Shown here: piece by piece, positions 37,278 to 50,000 of the stretch
How positions within the stretch are numbered: position 1 is the first letter of the stretch
Layout of the letters: the number at the start of each line of letters is the position of its first letter
Origin: Lolium rigidum
Lineage: Eukaryota; Streptophyta; Magnoliopsida; Poales; Poaceae
DNA: 64,000 nucleotides
Assembly (NCBI RefSeq): GCF_022539505.1
Contig: NC_061510.1
Span: 275,486,330-275,550,329, forward strand
Direction of reading: 5' to 3'
Translations under genes and position numbers: made by a program
The notes under the pieces: generated by a model
Told to the model about the DNA's origin: nothing
Seen by the model: only the letters and a program-made list of their open reading frames with translations
Databases searched by the model: none

Positions 37278-38026
37278 CATTAGCTTTGGATGTTTCCGTT
37301 TCCTGAAAATCCATCTTTTAGCGTGGCAAATTTAGTTTTTGTAGCGTTGATGAATCACATGTTTCAGTCAAGTACACAAAATTCATCCGGTTATTTTTCT
37401 GAAAATCTAGCTTTTAGCGGTTGTTCATAAGCTATCATTTTCTTTGCCCATGGGAAAAATTTACAACCTTCCAGCTCCTTATGTAACGTGTGCCCTCTCT
37501 TCCCTTGCAGATGTTAGTCTTCTCTCTGCCTCTACTAGCACCAGTCTATCTCTGCTAGAAGTAGAGAAGATTTTGTGTGGAAAAAAGAGAAGTAGGTTTA
37601 TCCACAGGGAGAGACCACCTATTTTATCAGCTGGCGATTTTAGTTGCCACAACAACTTCTGACAACAATAAAGGCATTGTAATGGGCAGTACTTGAGTTT
37701 TGCTTCTTGAAAAGGTTGTAACTACATATATGTACACTACTGTATAATTAATGGGAGCATACGTTTAATCCATGTGTATTGCATTAAAAATATGTTCCAC
37801 ATTGTCATTGCAATTAACAGTATATGTTTTATATATGTAGCTATAGTTTGTAATTCGGTAAGCCCAAACTTTGCGATCCAGCTATGTAGCTAACTTTTGG
37901 TTACCGCAATATTTGGCTTACTTGATAGTGTGTGACATTACTGGCAACGGCAAGAGCTTAGATCATCTGTATGGTTTAAATTACATGTGTATGGTTGTGA
38001 CAAATGCCACTCCGTGAGAAAATTTG
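37278..38026. other. no gene seen
   Basis: Host sequence between the Harbinger element and a non-LTR insertion. It is AT-rich with short open frames only. Confidence 0.5.
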
Positions 38027-39611
38027 TCTATACTATACGTAGTTGGATTTCCCAATCTGAAACACTAGAAGATCATTTGTACACTGTCTTTTTCGATAAA
38101 GGAAATATATTAATATCAAGAAGATACCAATTACACCCAGCATGTGAACAACGCATCACCCTAATGGCACTACGGATGCATACAGCCAAAAACAAGAAAA
38201 GAAAACTAAGAAACAAAAATCCCGCTACAGTATCTCGAGCCTAACAACAGTAATACATCCACCGCCAAGACAACACCTGAATTACAGACTAGTCCCCGCT
38301 CTCAAAACAAATGCCTCCACCAAGGACATTGCCAGACACAACCAATTAAGGCCAGACCTTGGGTTTTCACCCTGAAATGTAGGACTATGCACTTCACCTG
38401 TGTTGTCGCCCCCACTTTCATACCGCTGCTGTGAAGCCCGGAACACCAAGCAAGTCCCTCAACATCGCAAAGACTTGAACCTCCCTTAGCTAGTCCTCGC
38501 CTCTGGCCTTCATGAAATTCTCTTCTTCCGACTTTCATCATGGATCCATAGTCACTTGATGTCAATCAAAGAAAAAGAGCTTCACGCCGCTCCCTCCAGA
38601 ACCAATCGGTCGAAATAAAAACATGGGTGCGCACGACCGAATACCTCCGATCCAACAAACTCCGAGCAAAAGCATCGTTACATTCATCGGCAGAGCCTTC
38701 CGAAACTCAACACTCCGGCCAGATCACGAGTCCAGGCCTCCGGTAGGTCCTCCTCTTCACGCAAGAGAGGCCCTAGGACCGCCGCCTTTATTCAGGTCGG
38801 AGCCCCACGTCGGCGACCATCCTGGACTGGCCACTCCAACCCTCCACCGACAACACCATCGCCGGCTTCCAAGCTCCTCCATCTCGCCGCCGGAATGAGT
38901 AGGTTAGTGATAGTTGCTTGACGATGCCTTCAACAAGATAACGGCGCAGACGTCGCCATCGCCCTCCATGACCGGAGTCGGTTCGGTTTCATCGGCTACT
39001 ATGCCTCCCAGTCTCGCTGCTGGCGCTGAAAGTGGGATGAAAAATCCAACACAGCTAGCCTGGCCGACTGCCTTCGGTGGATGAAGTCAGCCACCACCAC
39101 CATGCCCGGGCCGAAGACCCGGACGTCCTCAAGCCGCGAAGAAGACCCAGCAAAGCCTCCTCGTGCCATTGACGAGACGCAGCCGCGATGGATCGCGATC
39201 CGAACCTCTGGCCCAGATCCGACCACACCGCAGCCAACATCCGCCGCCGGCCGCCGGAGATCCGCCGGCCACCGCCATCCCGCTGCGTTCAGTCAACGGA
39301 GGAGGAGGGTGTAGGCCGCCGCCCCCACACACTCCCGTAGGCCGCGCTGCGCTCTGCCGACGGAGGACCGAGCCGCCACCGCCGCCTCACCACAGGGGCT
39401 TTGCCCCGCGGCGTCCTCGGCGACGGCGGCGGAGGAGGGGGGCCTGTAGGGGAGGGGAGGAGGGCGGAGTGGAGGGGAACTCCCCGGGGACGGCGGGCGA
39501 TGCCGCCGCCTCGGGGGAGAGGTTAGGTGATGTATTAGAGACTGCAAAAGATTTTTGTACACTGTCTATACTATGTCTAGTATTTCCCAAACTGAAATAC
39601 TAGCAGATCAT
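38027..39611. repeat. 62-bp tandem pair split by an insertion
   Basis: GTCTATACTAT...GATTTCCCAATCTGAAACAC..AGATCAT (38027-38075) and GTCTATACTAT...TATTTCCCAAACTGAAATAC..AGATCAT (39564-39611) are two diverged copies. Removing 38090-39553 and one duplication makes them adjacent, so the target was an existing tandem pair. Confidence 0.65.
38090..39553 (-). mobile_element. non-LTR retroelement-like insertion (minus orientation)
   Basis: TTTGTACACTGTCT occurs directly at 38076-38089 and 39554-39567, a 14-bp target duplication. The T-rich left end, with GATAAAGGAAATATATTAAT, is the reverse complement of the 3' tail found at about 40893-40912, so the sense strand is minus. The right part is GC-rich with open frames on both strands and no RT domain. 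Length is 1464 bp. It is probably a non-autonomous LINE derivative of the same family as the next feature. Confidence 0.7.
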
Positions 39612-40915
39612 GTGTATTTGTCTTAGAACTGGTTCGAACAGGAAAGAACCCCCGCGTCGGGATGCTCGGGCGGAAAACGCTGCCGCCTCTTCCTCCCCCT
39701 CCTCTAGTATCTGTACTCCTTGCCGCCGCTGGGACTCGCGTGCGGGCAAAGGTCGTGATGCTCTGGGCGGTGGCATGTCTCCATCTTCCATCACGCGCGC
39801 AGATGAGGCACTGGATTGGCGATGGTGACCGCCGGCCGATAGCGCGGTTGGTAGCGGGTTGGTGTGGTGGGGTCCACGTCGGGATCTAGGGTGGCGGCCT
39901 CGGGCGGTTGTTCTGCGACACGTCGCACCTGGCTACCTTGGCGAGGGCTGCGGCGGGGGTGACCCAGATGGCTGTGGATCCGGTGTCTACCGCGGTGCGG
40001 TCTTGCTTGGTGGTGGCCGGTTGGTCATCTGCGCCCCCCCTACTGCTCACGGTGGTGGCCTACTTTGGTGTGGGGGAAGGCGGTGGACGACTGGTCGATG
40101 GGTCTGTGTTCAGTAGCGGACTCCTCTTCCACCAATGAGGTCTACCGTCGGGCGGCGGCGTGTGGGCCTGCCGATCTTCCTACTAAATGTGGGTGGTCTA
40201 GGGTTTCTCTTGTGCGAAGATGCAGACCTTCTTGAGGCCGGTGCTACTTGATCTGGCTGGAGTGGTAAGTTCCGGATGCCTCCGCCAGTGAATGGAACAG
40301 TGCATCCAGTGCCTGGAGTTTGCTGGATTGGGTGGTATTCGGTTGTGCGCACCTGTGCTTTTATTCCGACCATTTAGTTCTGGAGGGAGCGGCGCAAAAC
40401 TCCGTTCTTTGTTTCCATTAGGTGACATTTTGGTCCATGGTGAAGTAAGAGGCGGAGAATATCATGAAGGTTGGATTGGAGGACTAGCAATGAAGGTTTC
40501 AGTCGCTGCGTTGGGTTTCACAGTAGGCAAGTGGGGGTGATAGCACAGGTGAAGTTCAGAGTCTTGGTGAAAAACCAAGGTCTGGCCTTAATTAATTGTG
40601 CCTGAAAATGGTCTTGTTGAAGACATTTTTTTGAGAGCGGGGACTACCTTCAGGGCGAAAACCAAAGATCTTTCATCGGCAGCAACTACGCGTGTGTACT
40701 GTTTTCTTCTTGGAGGCGTCGCTTTTGGAAAACCTGGAGTTTAGGTCTTTTTTTGGTGGTGGATGTACTATTGCTCGTAGCGGGTCTTTTATTTTCTTAG
40801 TTTTCTTCTTTTGTTGGATGTGTGCATCTATACTATCATTAGGGTATTGAGTTGATGCATAGACTAGGTTTAATTGTTATCTCTCCATGTTAATATATTT
40901 CCTTTATCTTATTAA
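39612..40915 (+). mobile_element. non-LTR retroelement-like insertion (plus orientation)
   Basis: It has a GC-rich first part, then GAGAGCGGGGACTA, then GGGCGAAAACCAAAGATC, and a tail CATGTTAATATATTTCCTTTATC with TTATTAAAATT. The tail and the GAGCGGGGACTA block match the reverse complement of 38090-38350. No clear target duplication was found, so the 5' limit is approximate. Together with the previous feature it forms a large inverted pair. Confidence 0.6.
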
Positions 40916-41210
40916 AATTGTACACCCGGTGATGTAGAGCAATACCAGTTTCCTGTTTAATTCAGTTCACAAACTGAACTTCATACATACTTTCACACCG
41001 GCGCATATCGGGCACTGCCGCCGCGCCATGGCTTCCTATTTTTCTATTCATATTTAATCAATTGGCATGCCCTCTGTTAGGTAGTTAGTATCCCTGATTA
41101 TATGGTTTACTAGTTATAGAGGTAGAAGTAGGGATCTCTTATTTGGTATTTATAATTCTACACATTTAATTATGTTCTCCTCCAATATCACAATATCCGA
41201 AGCTAATGCA
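40916..41210. other. no gene seen
   Basis: AT-rich flank. The A at 41211 is the host base of the Helitron insertion site. Confidence 0.5.
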
Positions 41211-41211
41211 A

Positions 41212-43181
41212 TCTTTACCTACTAATAAAGGAAGTAAGGTTTCTCCCCAAAATTTTCGTCCGTTTTAAACTTGCTCTCAGAGTTGACAGAAATTTACAGG
41301 ATGATGCCACCGCGCAATTAAAATCAGTTCCCTACAACCGCTATGTTCGCATAATTAAAAGCTGCTGTCGATCGGTGATCGCCCGAGAATAGGGTCGATG
41401 GAAACTGGCCCATGGGCTTGGACGGCTCGGCCGCTATGTTGCATGCGACCAGCCTCAGCCACGTAAAGTCATTCACTGCTCGGCGTAGGAATTATTTAGT
41501 CCCACCTCGCTCACGAATACCGATCTTTACATGTTTATATGCTTGAAAATTTGCTGGCTTATCAGCGAGCTGTGCCAAAATAACAACCTTGAACGGTTGA
41601 TCAAATGATCAGAACTCAGAAAGGCTGATGGAAAGAGGACATAAAGTTGGAGCACTATCACAGATGAAGCCTCGATCCGGGGAAAACAAAGAGAGCCGGC
41701 CGGCGGTAGCTGCTGTTGGGGATCGTCCAGGCTTGCATCAGCTCGCGGGAGATCTAAAGGCTGATGGAAAGAGGAAAAATAATCTAAAGTTGGAGCACTA
41801 TCACAGATGAATTTGGGGCGGATGGTGAAAGAGGAGCCGGCCGGCGGTAGCTGCTGTTGGGGATCGTCGCATCAGCTCGCGGCAGATCTAATCTTCATCC
41901 GCACGATATCAGTTTAGGATACGAGATTATCATTGAATAGCACGGGATAGATAAAGGAAGCGAGAGCCATGCCTCTCCAAATTATGATTGCAGGGGTTAC
42001 CTAATTAATCGCTTATGGGGTTGTGAGCCAATCAAATGCATTAACCGCTATATGAGTTGTCCACTATGAATGTTGGAGCGGACTGATTTTAAAATATTGT
42101 TTTCTTTTTCTTTAATTTCATAAATAATAAACTTCTTTATCTAACTTTCAAAAAAAATACATCGTCGGGTTAGAGAATCATAGAAGGAACTTTTCGGGTT
42201 GGGCTAACCGGACAGGCCAGGATTCCTTAGGCCTTGCCCAGCGAAAGAATAGGTCGAGCTAAACCGCACGACAGCGCAAAAAAATAGGTCGGGCTGAACC
42301 GCACGATAGCGCAATCAAAAAGAGAGAGGGCAGGATTGCCAAGAATCAGTGGTGGAGCCACATTTGAGTTGTGTAGTCAAATGACTACACAGTTCTCGAC
42401 AATACAAAGTGTGCAAAAAAATATTAAAAAAATATATAAATACATGTATTTAACTACACAACATTAAGCTAACAACACATGATTGTTGTCTTGGTTCCTC
42501 CACTGCCAAAAACATTCACTCACGCGATCCTACAACAAATCACAGCCATGTAGGATAGGGGAATCACAGTTGTCCTCGCGCACACATGCAAACAATAGGG
42601 CGTCGTGAATTGATATGCGAGAGACAATATTGTATTAGCGAGTGTGCATGTGTACGTCTAGGGCGGCGTCCACGACCGCGAAAAAGATTCACATATGTGT
42701 ACGTCTAGGGCGGCGTCCACGATCCGTCAAATGAGTCAGGCTTTTTTGCCGCGCTCCGATCTCCAGAACATACCGGGATAGCCTGACATGGCGAAAATGA
42801 ATCTTGCCATATCGGGTTAGCCCAGTCCGAAAGGTCCCTTTCAGGATTCTCTAGCATGACGCCACAATATTTTAGAAAAAAATCAAAACATGTAATATTT
42901 ATAAATTAAAAAAATAAACTTATATTCCTTTTAAAAAAGTCAGACTACGCGCAAGAGAGGGGAGCGGTGGGACGCTCACAACAACAACGGTTGATATGGG
43001 GAATTCCGTCAAATCTAGGAACCAGAGGAGACAATATCAATGGATGGACCTCATCACTTCAATCGTTTTACACAAACATCACTCGATTCAAGGCATTTGT
43101 AAAAAGGCAAACAATGATCTTTTTTAATCGCACGTATCAACTAGCAGGTTCAGCCGTAGCAACGCACGGGCTTTGTACTAG
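41212..43181 (+). mobile_element. non-autonomous Helitron, 1970 bp, intact ends
   Basis: It begins TCTTTACCTACTAATAAAGG after A (41211) and ends CTAG (43178-43181) before T (43182), the exact A/T target of Helitrons, which leave no duplication. GCCGTaGCaacGCaCGGgC near the end can form the 3' hairpin. The interior has no helicase or credible gene. It holds several direct duplications: 41619-41891, GGTCG.GCT.AACCGCACGA near 42255 and 42288, and TGTGTACGTCTAGGGCGGCG at about 42650 and 42697. Confidence 0.85.
41619..41891. repeat. two tandem ~135-bp units in Helitron
   Basis: AGGCTGATGGAAAGAGGA, AGTTGGAGCACTATCACAGA and GCCGGCGGTAGCTGCTGTTG recur in the same order in 41619-41757 and 41758-41891. 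The copies differ by small indels. Confidence 0.85.
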
Positions 43182-43238
43182 TTATAGCATATAATATAAA
43201 CTTAATTATGAAATCGAAATATAGAATAATGCAACTCT

Positions 43239-43264
43239 ATTGCCTCTAGGACATATTTTCTTCA
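43239..43264 (-). repeat. 26-bp remnant of a copia LTR 5' end
   Basis: The minus strand reads TGAAGAAAATATGTCCTAGA followed by GGCAAT, close to the first bases of the LTR at 3174. It ends exactly where the next insertion begins. Confidence 0.55.
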
Positions 43265-44529
43265 GTACAATACAAGCTCGCGCTGACTCGCCCCTTGCAT
43301 TCGCTCCCAAGGCGTCACTAGGGTCCCAACTTCGCGTAGCCAGCCCACATCCCGGCGACTTCCCTGCCACCGCCGGCGGTGTTTCCTATGGTGGCGAACG
43401 GTCCCAACACCTAAGGTGCCCGGGGGGCTAGATCACATCGATATCCTTTTGAGGTAGGATGGGGGGTTCTCATGGGGAAATCAAGCGCGGTGGTCAGGGC
43501 AAGGCCCGTTGCCTCCATGGCCTGGAATCTCCATGGTGATGGTGGGTGGTGGTGTGCTGCACATGTGGCTCCCGCCCAGATCCATCGGTGATGGCCTATG
43601 TTCATACATCGGTGCGGTTTAGGGTTGGCGAGCTGATCTGCATGGTAGGAAGATGGCAGTTTCGAGGGCTACTTGTCGGCATCAAAGACTAAAGGTGGTC
43701 TGGCCTTGCTGTTTTCCGAGCACCATGGTGTCGATCTACAGCGTGTATGAATTCCTCGATCTTGATGTCCACGAGTTCTAGTCTTCCTCTTGGGGATTTC
43801 AGCACTTTGGCATGGATGCTACTGGATATCTAGATCAGAGCCAATGCGGTTGTGCATGCCCTTATCTTGAGACATAAGCGCTACCTTGCCTTTGTCGGTG
43901 CCATGTGACATGTCTTAATATAGATTTTCATGAAAATGACAGAGGTGGACAAAAGTCATGGTGGCTGCGATCACAGGTTTGGTAATGGCATGGTTGCGAT
44001 AAGGACAATGCGGCACAAATTCTCCATGTGTATCTGGTGTTTGGTAACTTACGACAGCAACCTTGGCAAGCGGGAGTGCCAACACAGATGGACTGCAATC
44101 TTGGTGGTGCTCCTCGAGTAGCGAGAGAACGTTTTCTAGGGTGAAAACCCAAAATCTGGTCTTCATTGATTTCTACCTGGCAATGACCTTGCTCTTGCTG
44201 AAGGCATTGTTCCGGTAACTCGGGCTTTTTCTAGGGTGAAAACCCAAGATCTACTATCGGGAGATGACAACGCTTGACATTATTTCCTTCTTAGCGGCGT
44301 TGCTTTTGGAGAATTTCGTTGCTAGTCCAGGTGTTATCTTCGCTGGTGGTTATAGTGCTACTTTCGCAAGTGGTTCATCACCATGACATTCCTTTGTTTT
44401 CCTTTTCTCTTTTTCTTAATTCGTTTTCTTGATTGTGTGCATCGTGATGTCTTTATATATCTTGTTGGTGCAGAAGCTTAGCATAATTAGTATATTCGTG
44501 ATATTAATATATATTCTACTTATTAAAAA
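43265..44529 (+). mobile_element. non-LTR retroelement-like insertion
   Basis: GC-rich first part; two GGGTGAAAACCCAA blocks (about 44138 and 44236); then a T-rich 3' part with TTGTGTGCATCGTGATGTC, TTGTTGGTGCAGAAGC, TTAATATATATTCTACTT and a terminal A-run. The tail wording is that of grass non-LTR elements. AATACA stands near both ends (43269 and 44530), but too short to be firm. No RT is present. Confidence 0.6.
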
Positions 44530-44624
44530 AATACATAAGGAAAAGGTCGTGTGATGATGAATTTTAGGTGGACTCTCGCAAGATGACAAGTTCGTCGGCC
44601 CCAACCACCCATGTAGAGTAGCTC

Positions 44625-44700
44625 TTATTGACTAAAATAGTGGTCAAATCAATTTCTTAAACTACGTGTGTGCCTATTAATCTGGAACGGAGGAAGTATT
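44625..44700. repeat. Stowaway/Mariner MITE remnant
   Basis: GGAACGGAGGAAGTATT at about 44682-44698 matches the right end of Stowaway MITEs (GGACGGAGGGAGTA). The left end is missing, so only a fragment is claimed. Confidence 0.4.
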
Positions 44701-44910
44701 AACCATGCCTGCTGCACTTACTGCATCCTTTTATCAAGAGACTAATTCCAAATATTTTCTTGATTATTTGAACCAGGATCAACCGTGTCTTTATTATCTG
44801 TCATGTCAAATACAACAATATTATTTATGTTATCTGGATCGAATTGTGAGGCTTTAATGCATTACGTATGCAATGGAAACATACAGTCGTAACTAGTAGA
44901 AGCTAGCTAA

Positions 44911-46887
44911 GAGCACCTCCAGCCATCTCCGAACGAGGCCGCCGGCACCCCTCTTTTTCATCCGGACGATGTTATTTGGTCCAGCCGTGCCGCTCGTTTC
45001 TCGTTTTCTCCCGGAAAAGGGCCTTAATCCATTTGGAGAGCCGAGGCCATCCTCGCCCCCCCTGGGTGCGCTCGGGGTGTCCGGACGAGAGAAAAATGGA
45101 GACGGGTCCGCTCTGTCAACGAGAGAATACACGAACCCCACTACTTTCTCGTCGCAAATCCCCCTCTCCTCTCGTAGCTCTCTCGCCGCCGGCACCATCC
45201 CTCGCCAATCCGGCAGCTGCTTGCCTGCACTCCGCCGTCCCTCCTCCCACCAGCCTATATTACGCCGCCCCTCGTCCCGTCTGCCTATAATCCGCCATCG
45301 GGAAACTCCTCGCGTCGACCACCCCTGGCAGGTGTTTGTCCATTTGCCTGTGCGGACATGGACTCGGACGACGAGGAGGAGCAGATATTCGCCGAGCTTT
45401 TTGAAGAAGAGGTGGTAGCCGCCGCCCAAGGGCGAGGAGCACATGTTGATCCTAGCTTGCTTGTCCGGCTTGTACACGGAGAAGGCCATTGGTCGACGTG
45501 GTGGTTCACCACCAGGTCACCGAAAGTGCAAGCCGAGGCAGCGAATGAAGGGCTACTACATGCTCTATGCCGACTACTTCACCGACAATCCATTGCACGG
45601 TGAGGCTATTTTAGACGTTGTTTCAGGATGAGCCGGAAGCTCTTCCTGAAAATTGTGTATGCCCTTCGAGACTACGACTCCTACTTCCGATGCAAGTTGA
45701 ATTGCACCGACATGGTAGTGTTTTCCACCCTCCAAAAGTGCACGATGGCTATGCGGATGCTAGCATATGGAGCTCCTGGTGATGCTGCCGATGACTATCT
45801 TCGGATGGAGGAGTCCACCGCTCTTCAGAATTTCTACCGGTTCTGCAGGCGGTGATAGCAGTGTTCGGGGACATCTACTTGAGATCACCCACTGTCGAAG
45901 ACACTGATCCTCGCTTTCAATGAAGCTCGAGGATTTCCGGAGATGCTTGGAAGCATTGACTGCATGTGTTGGAAATGAAAAAACTATCTGTTTGCCTGGA
46001 AGGAAATGTACAAGGGTCACAAAAAAGGTTGCACTATGATACTTGAGGTAGTGGCTACCCATGATCTCTGGGTTTGGTACTTCTTCTTTGGTATGTCGGG
46101 ATCCAACAACGACATCAACGTCTTGCAGTGCTCGCCGATCTTCTCCAAGCTTGTTGAGGGTCATGCTCCCCCGGTTGACTTTGTGATCAATGGTCGATAC
46201 TACAACAAGGGATACTATCTTGCAGACGGTATCTATCCAAAGTGAGCAATATTTATGAAAACTATCTCAAGCCCCGTCCTCCCGGGGGAGGCGAAGTTTG
46301 TCAAGGAACAAGAAGGTTGTCGAAAGGATGTCGTGCATTTGGTGTCCTCCAACAGAGATATGTTGTAGTCCTGTTCCCTGCTATGACTTGATCCAAAGAT
46401 CAGATGTGGGAGGTGATGAACTGTTCTGTGCTTGCACAACATGATTATTGAGAAGGAGCGAAAGTATCCAGTTTCTCTGATCGAGCAAGCTGCACCATAT
46501 GACAGAGAAGGTCCTCTTGCACAGCCAAATCACCAGGTTCCGGCATCGTGGACTTCGTTCATCGCTATGCGTTAGGAGATTCGAGACTTCACAATGCATC
46601 AACAGCTGCAGGATGATCTGATGGAGCATATATGGAGAATTGGAGGCAACACTAACTAGTTTTCATTTGATTTGTTTCAAAACTTGTTAAAATATTTGTT
46701 ATTTTGCTGAACTGTAATGTTTATTTGTAAAAATAAGACAAATATTAATCAAAATTTGTCAAATTTGCCGAACTAAAAATTTATTTGTGAAACTAAAGCC
46801 ATGCAAAACCGCCGATCTTCCGGCCTCTAGCTGGAGGATGGCTTCCCTGGTTTTGGCCGTGGGGACCACCAACGGCTGGAGGTGGTC
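44911..46887 (+). mobile_element. PIF/Harbinger transposon with decayed transposase
   Basis: Ends GAGCACCTCCAGCC and (reversed) GACCACCTCCAGCC, flanked by TAA on both sides (44908-44910 and 46888-46890). The interior encodes a broken plus-strand transposase. It lies directly upstream of the WAT1-type gene; its right end is 146 bp before the ATG. Confidence 0.9.
45358..46430 (+). pseudogene. Harbinger transposase pseudogene
   Basis: Pieces in several frames: MDSDDEEEQIFAELFEEEVV; RQRMKGYYMLYADYFTDNPL; MSRKLFLKIVYALRDYDSYF; MRMLAYGAPGDAADDYLRME; a stop; [59 protein letters not shown] with [11 protein letters not shown]. This is the same protein type as in the Harbinger element at 24640-37274. 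It encodes no intact protein. Confidence 0.88.
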
Positions 46888-46890
46888 TAA

Positions 46891-47033
46891 CCACACTAAA
46901 CGCCAGCCAACCAGCAGCCAGTCCACGGTATACTGCCCTTGTTCGTTTCCGGGTATCTATTGCAGCCTACTCTCCCGTCGTTAGCTCGGCTGGCGTCCCA
47001 AGAAAGCTCGCGCTCTAACTAGTCCTGCCGGCC
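46891..47033 (+). promoter_or_regulatory. 5' leader / proximal promoter of the transporter gene
   Basis: All sequence between the Harbinger end and the ATG. No convincing TATA box is visible in these 143 bp, so the promoter may lie in or beyond the transposon. The ATG context (CCGGCCATGGCG) is strong for plants. Confidence 0.4.
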
Positions 47034-50000
47034 ATGGCGGGAGGCGGCGGCGACATGGAGGCGACGAGGGACGCGGGGAGGAGCGGCAGGGTGGAGCGGG
47101 TGGCGCTGCCGGCCGGGATGGTGCTGGTGCAGGTGTTCACGGTGGTGACGATGTTGATGTCAAAGCTGGCCCTCAACGCCGGCATGCACCCGCTGGTCCT
47201 CCTCGTCTACCGCAACGTCGTCGCCGCCGCCGCCGTCGCGCCCCTCGCCCTCATCTTCGAGAGGTACGTACGCGTGCAATTTGGCGTGATGAATTTTGCA
47301 TGAGAGTTTCAATCCACGCCGGCCGCGCATGGTCGCCGCGTCCGTTCATGCATGCACATAATTTTGTTCTTAATTAGACTAGATCCCAAAATACTTGGCT
47401 ACGAGACGTACGCCATGCGCGTAGTGTAGCTAGATAACAACCTGTCCCCTGTAGATAACTAGATCATGGCAGCCGAGATCGAACAGCACAGATAATACAG
47501 ATGAACAATTCACTCGTCAATAACTCGATCTGGGACAAACTTTAGCTTTGCACTAATTTGCGCTAGTTTTGTCGTGAGGAAGACGACGACGTTCAGTCGC
47601 TGCTGGCTGTCTAGCTGGTCGACGCTTGCCACGTATACGGAGTACCTGCCAGTCTGCCACGCATTCGACGACCGAATATGGAAACCTTGTACTGCAGGAA
47701 GACACGCATGCATGCTGCCAGCTCAACACTCACCAAATCTGGCCATGCATGCTGTCTCGATCGATTTCCATTAGTGCTAATCCACCCATATCCTACGTGT
47801 GCACAAACTTACACGCTACATAACTCTGCGTGTCAATTTCGAAAATGTATACCTACAAAATTAAGTACTCCTACCAACTACTCGTTCGTGTCTCTGCGGT
47901 TTGCTCGTATCTATTTCAATATGATCTCTCATCATCAGGTGCTTAAGGGAAATAATTTTTGAGAATTTATACCGAAATAATTAACTTACGGTCAAAATAT
48001 TTCAGACATTTCAATACTACACACATTAAATAAAAATAATTTAAAATATTTTTATTTTTGAAATAGTTAAATCTATGTTGATGGAAAATTTGGGCACTTT
48101 GCCTGAAATGAAAACCAAAATCACTGGTGGTGGTTTCTGCACCGGCCAAAATATTTTCGAAAGGGATCGTGCTGACAATCCTCCGGAAGCTCAAAACCCC
48201 CAAGCCTCCGAATGGAGCGTTTGACACATGTCTATTTTAGACTACAAAATAATCTCCGTTTCTCTGCACCGCATTGCACGCAACTGGAGGTGAAAAAAAT
48301 GTCCCCTGCACCCAGCTTTTCCTCTGGCTTACAGTGGACGCACTCAGTGCCGCCCGGAGCTCCGACGAGCTACGACCGCCGTCGGTGACGAAGACCCTTG
48401 CAGCAGCGCCGTTGCCCTTCCTTGCGGCATCACCACCTGCCCCTAGCAGCAGCGCCGCACAACTCTTGTAGCTCCCGTTCTCATCGCTTGAAGCACCCGA
48501 TTCCGGCTGTCGACGAGCTTCGTCCAGCTACGACCGCCGCCGGCGAGGATGTTTTTGCAGCTCCTTGCAGCACCACCACCTGCCCCTAAAAGCAGCGCCG
48601 CACAACACTCATAACCCTGCAGCCCATCGCTCGAAGCACCCAACTCCAGCTGCCGGCGAGCTCCGTCCAGCCATGGCCGCACCCTGCAATGACCACCACC
48701 TGCTCCTAGCAGCAGCGCCGCACAACGCTCGTCGCTCCACCGACCGCATCCGCCGCAAGCACCATCGCCCGACCTTTGCAGCACCGGCGACGGGAGGTTG
48801 CAGCATCGGCGGCCGGCCTTTGCAGCTCCAGCGGCCAGCATTTGCAGCTCCAGCGACAGGAGATTGCAGCAGGGGCGGCTGGCCTTTGCAGCTCCGGCGA
48901 CAGGAGGTTGCAGCAGGGGCGGCCGGCCTTTGCAGCTCCGCCGACACGAGGTTGCAGCACCGGCGGCCGGCCTTTGCATCTCCAGCGACGGGGGTTGCAG
49001 CTCCACCCTCTTGATGTCGCATGGATGCCCGCCTCCGCGCCGCCGCCCCCTTGCTGCAGCTGCATCATAACGTTGTCGCGGCGCCGACAAGCTCGGACTA
49101 ATCTCTCGCGTCGTCGCAGACACCACCTCAGCCGCCATGGATGCCCTTGTTAGCAGCACCCTTGAAGCTCCGCCCACCCAGCCCTCGCATCGTGACGACA
49201 ACCGGAGCTGGGTGAGGAAAGGCGGCGACGCGGGATGGGATTTCTCCGACGGCACGCGTGTGGGACGGGACGACAGCTAGCTGGCGTGGTGGAGCTCTGG
49301 GCACAGTTCTGCGGGCGAGAGGCGAGAGAAAGGAAGAAAGGGTGGGGGAGAAAGCATCGGAAGAGATAAGGTAGCCTAGTGGGTCCCTCACCTGTCGCTG
49401 TCCACCACGCAGAGGGCTCGCCTTCTCACACGCGCGATGAAACGATCGGACGACACGCTGTCCGGAGGTTGCAACGCACGCAGCCTCCGAAGGATACGAA
49501 GCATTTTCCTTTCGAAAGTGAAATTCCAAACCAAAGTTTGTGTGTTGCCTGCACGAACGATAGGAAAAGTTAGAAACGCAGCAAACATTCTGCAAGAATT
49601 CCCCACCAATTTAATTTCTGTTTGGGAACAACAATGTCTCTCATGCATACATGCAATGCAACCTCATATCTTTCATATATGTGAGAGTAGACATTGTCTC
49701 GTTTATGTGGTTGCCATCGGATTTACTTTGTTTCTTGCTTTACGATTCGTGCAGGCAAATATCACCAAGTTTCGTCAATTTTTAAAATAGCAGTTATACT
49801 TATACGCAATGAAAAATAGTGGTTTAGTACAGGGGATGTCCCGTGGACGGAACTAAGAGCATGTCTAACAGACCCCTTAAAAGGGCCAAACTCGTATAAT
49901 AACCGCTGAAATAAGGGCTTGGGCGCTACCCGACCGTCTAGCAGACCCCGTAAAACAGGCCCCCGCATCAATTTTTTACAGTTTTGGCTACGAGGCGGCT

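Noticed and set aside
39129..40138. Several GC-rich frames on both strands
   Set aside because: They belong to the 5' parts of two non-LTR insertions and lack any domain.
48443..49255. 270-codon minus frame in intron 1
   Set aside because: It follows a 44-bp minisatellite and GC-rich sequence, open in several frames on both strands, with no domain.
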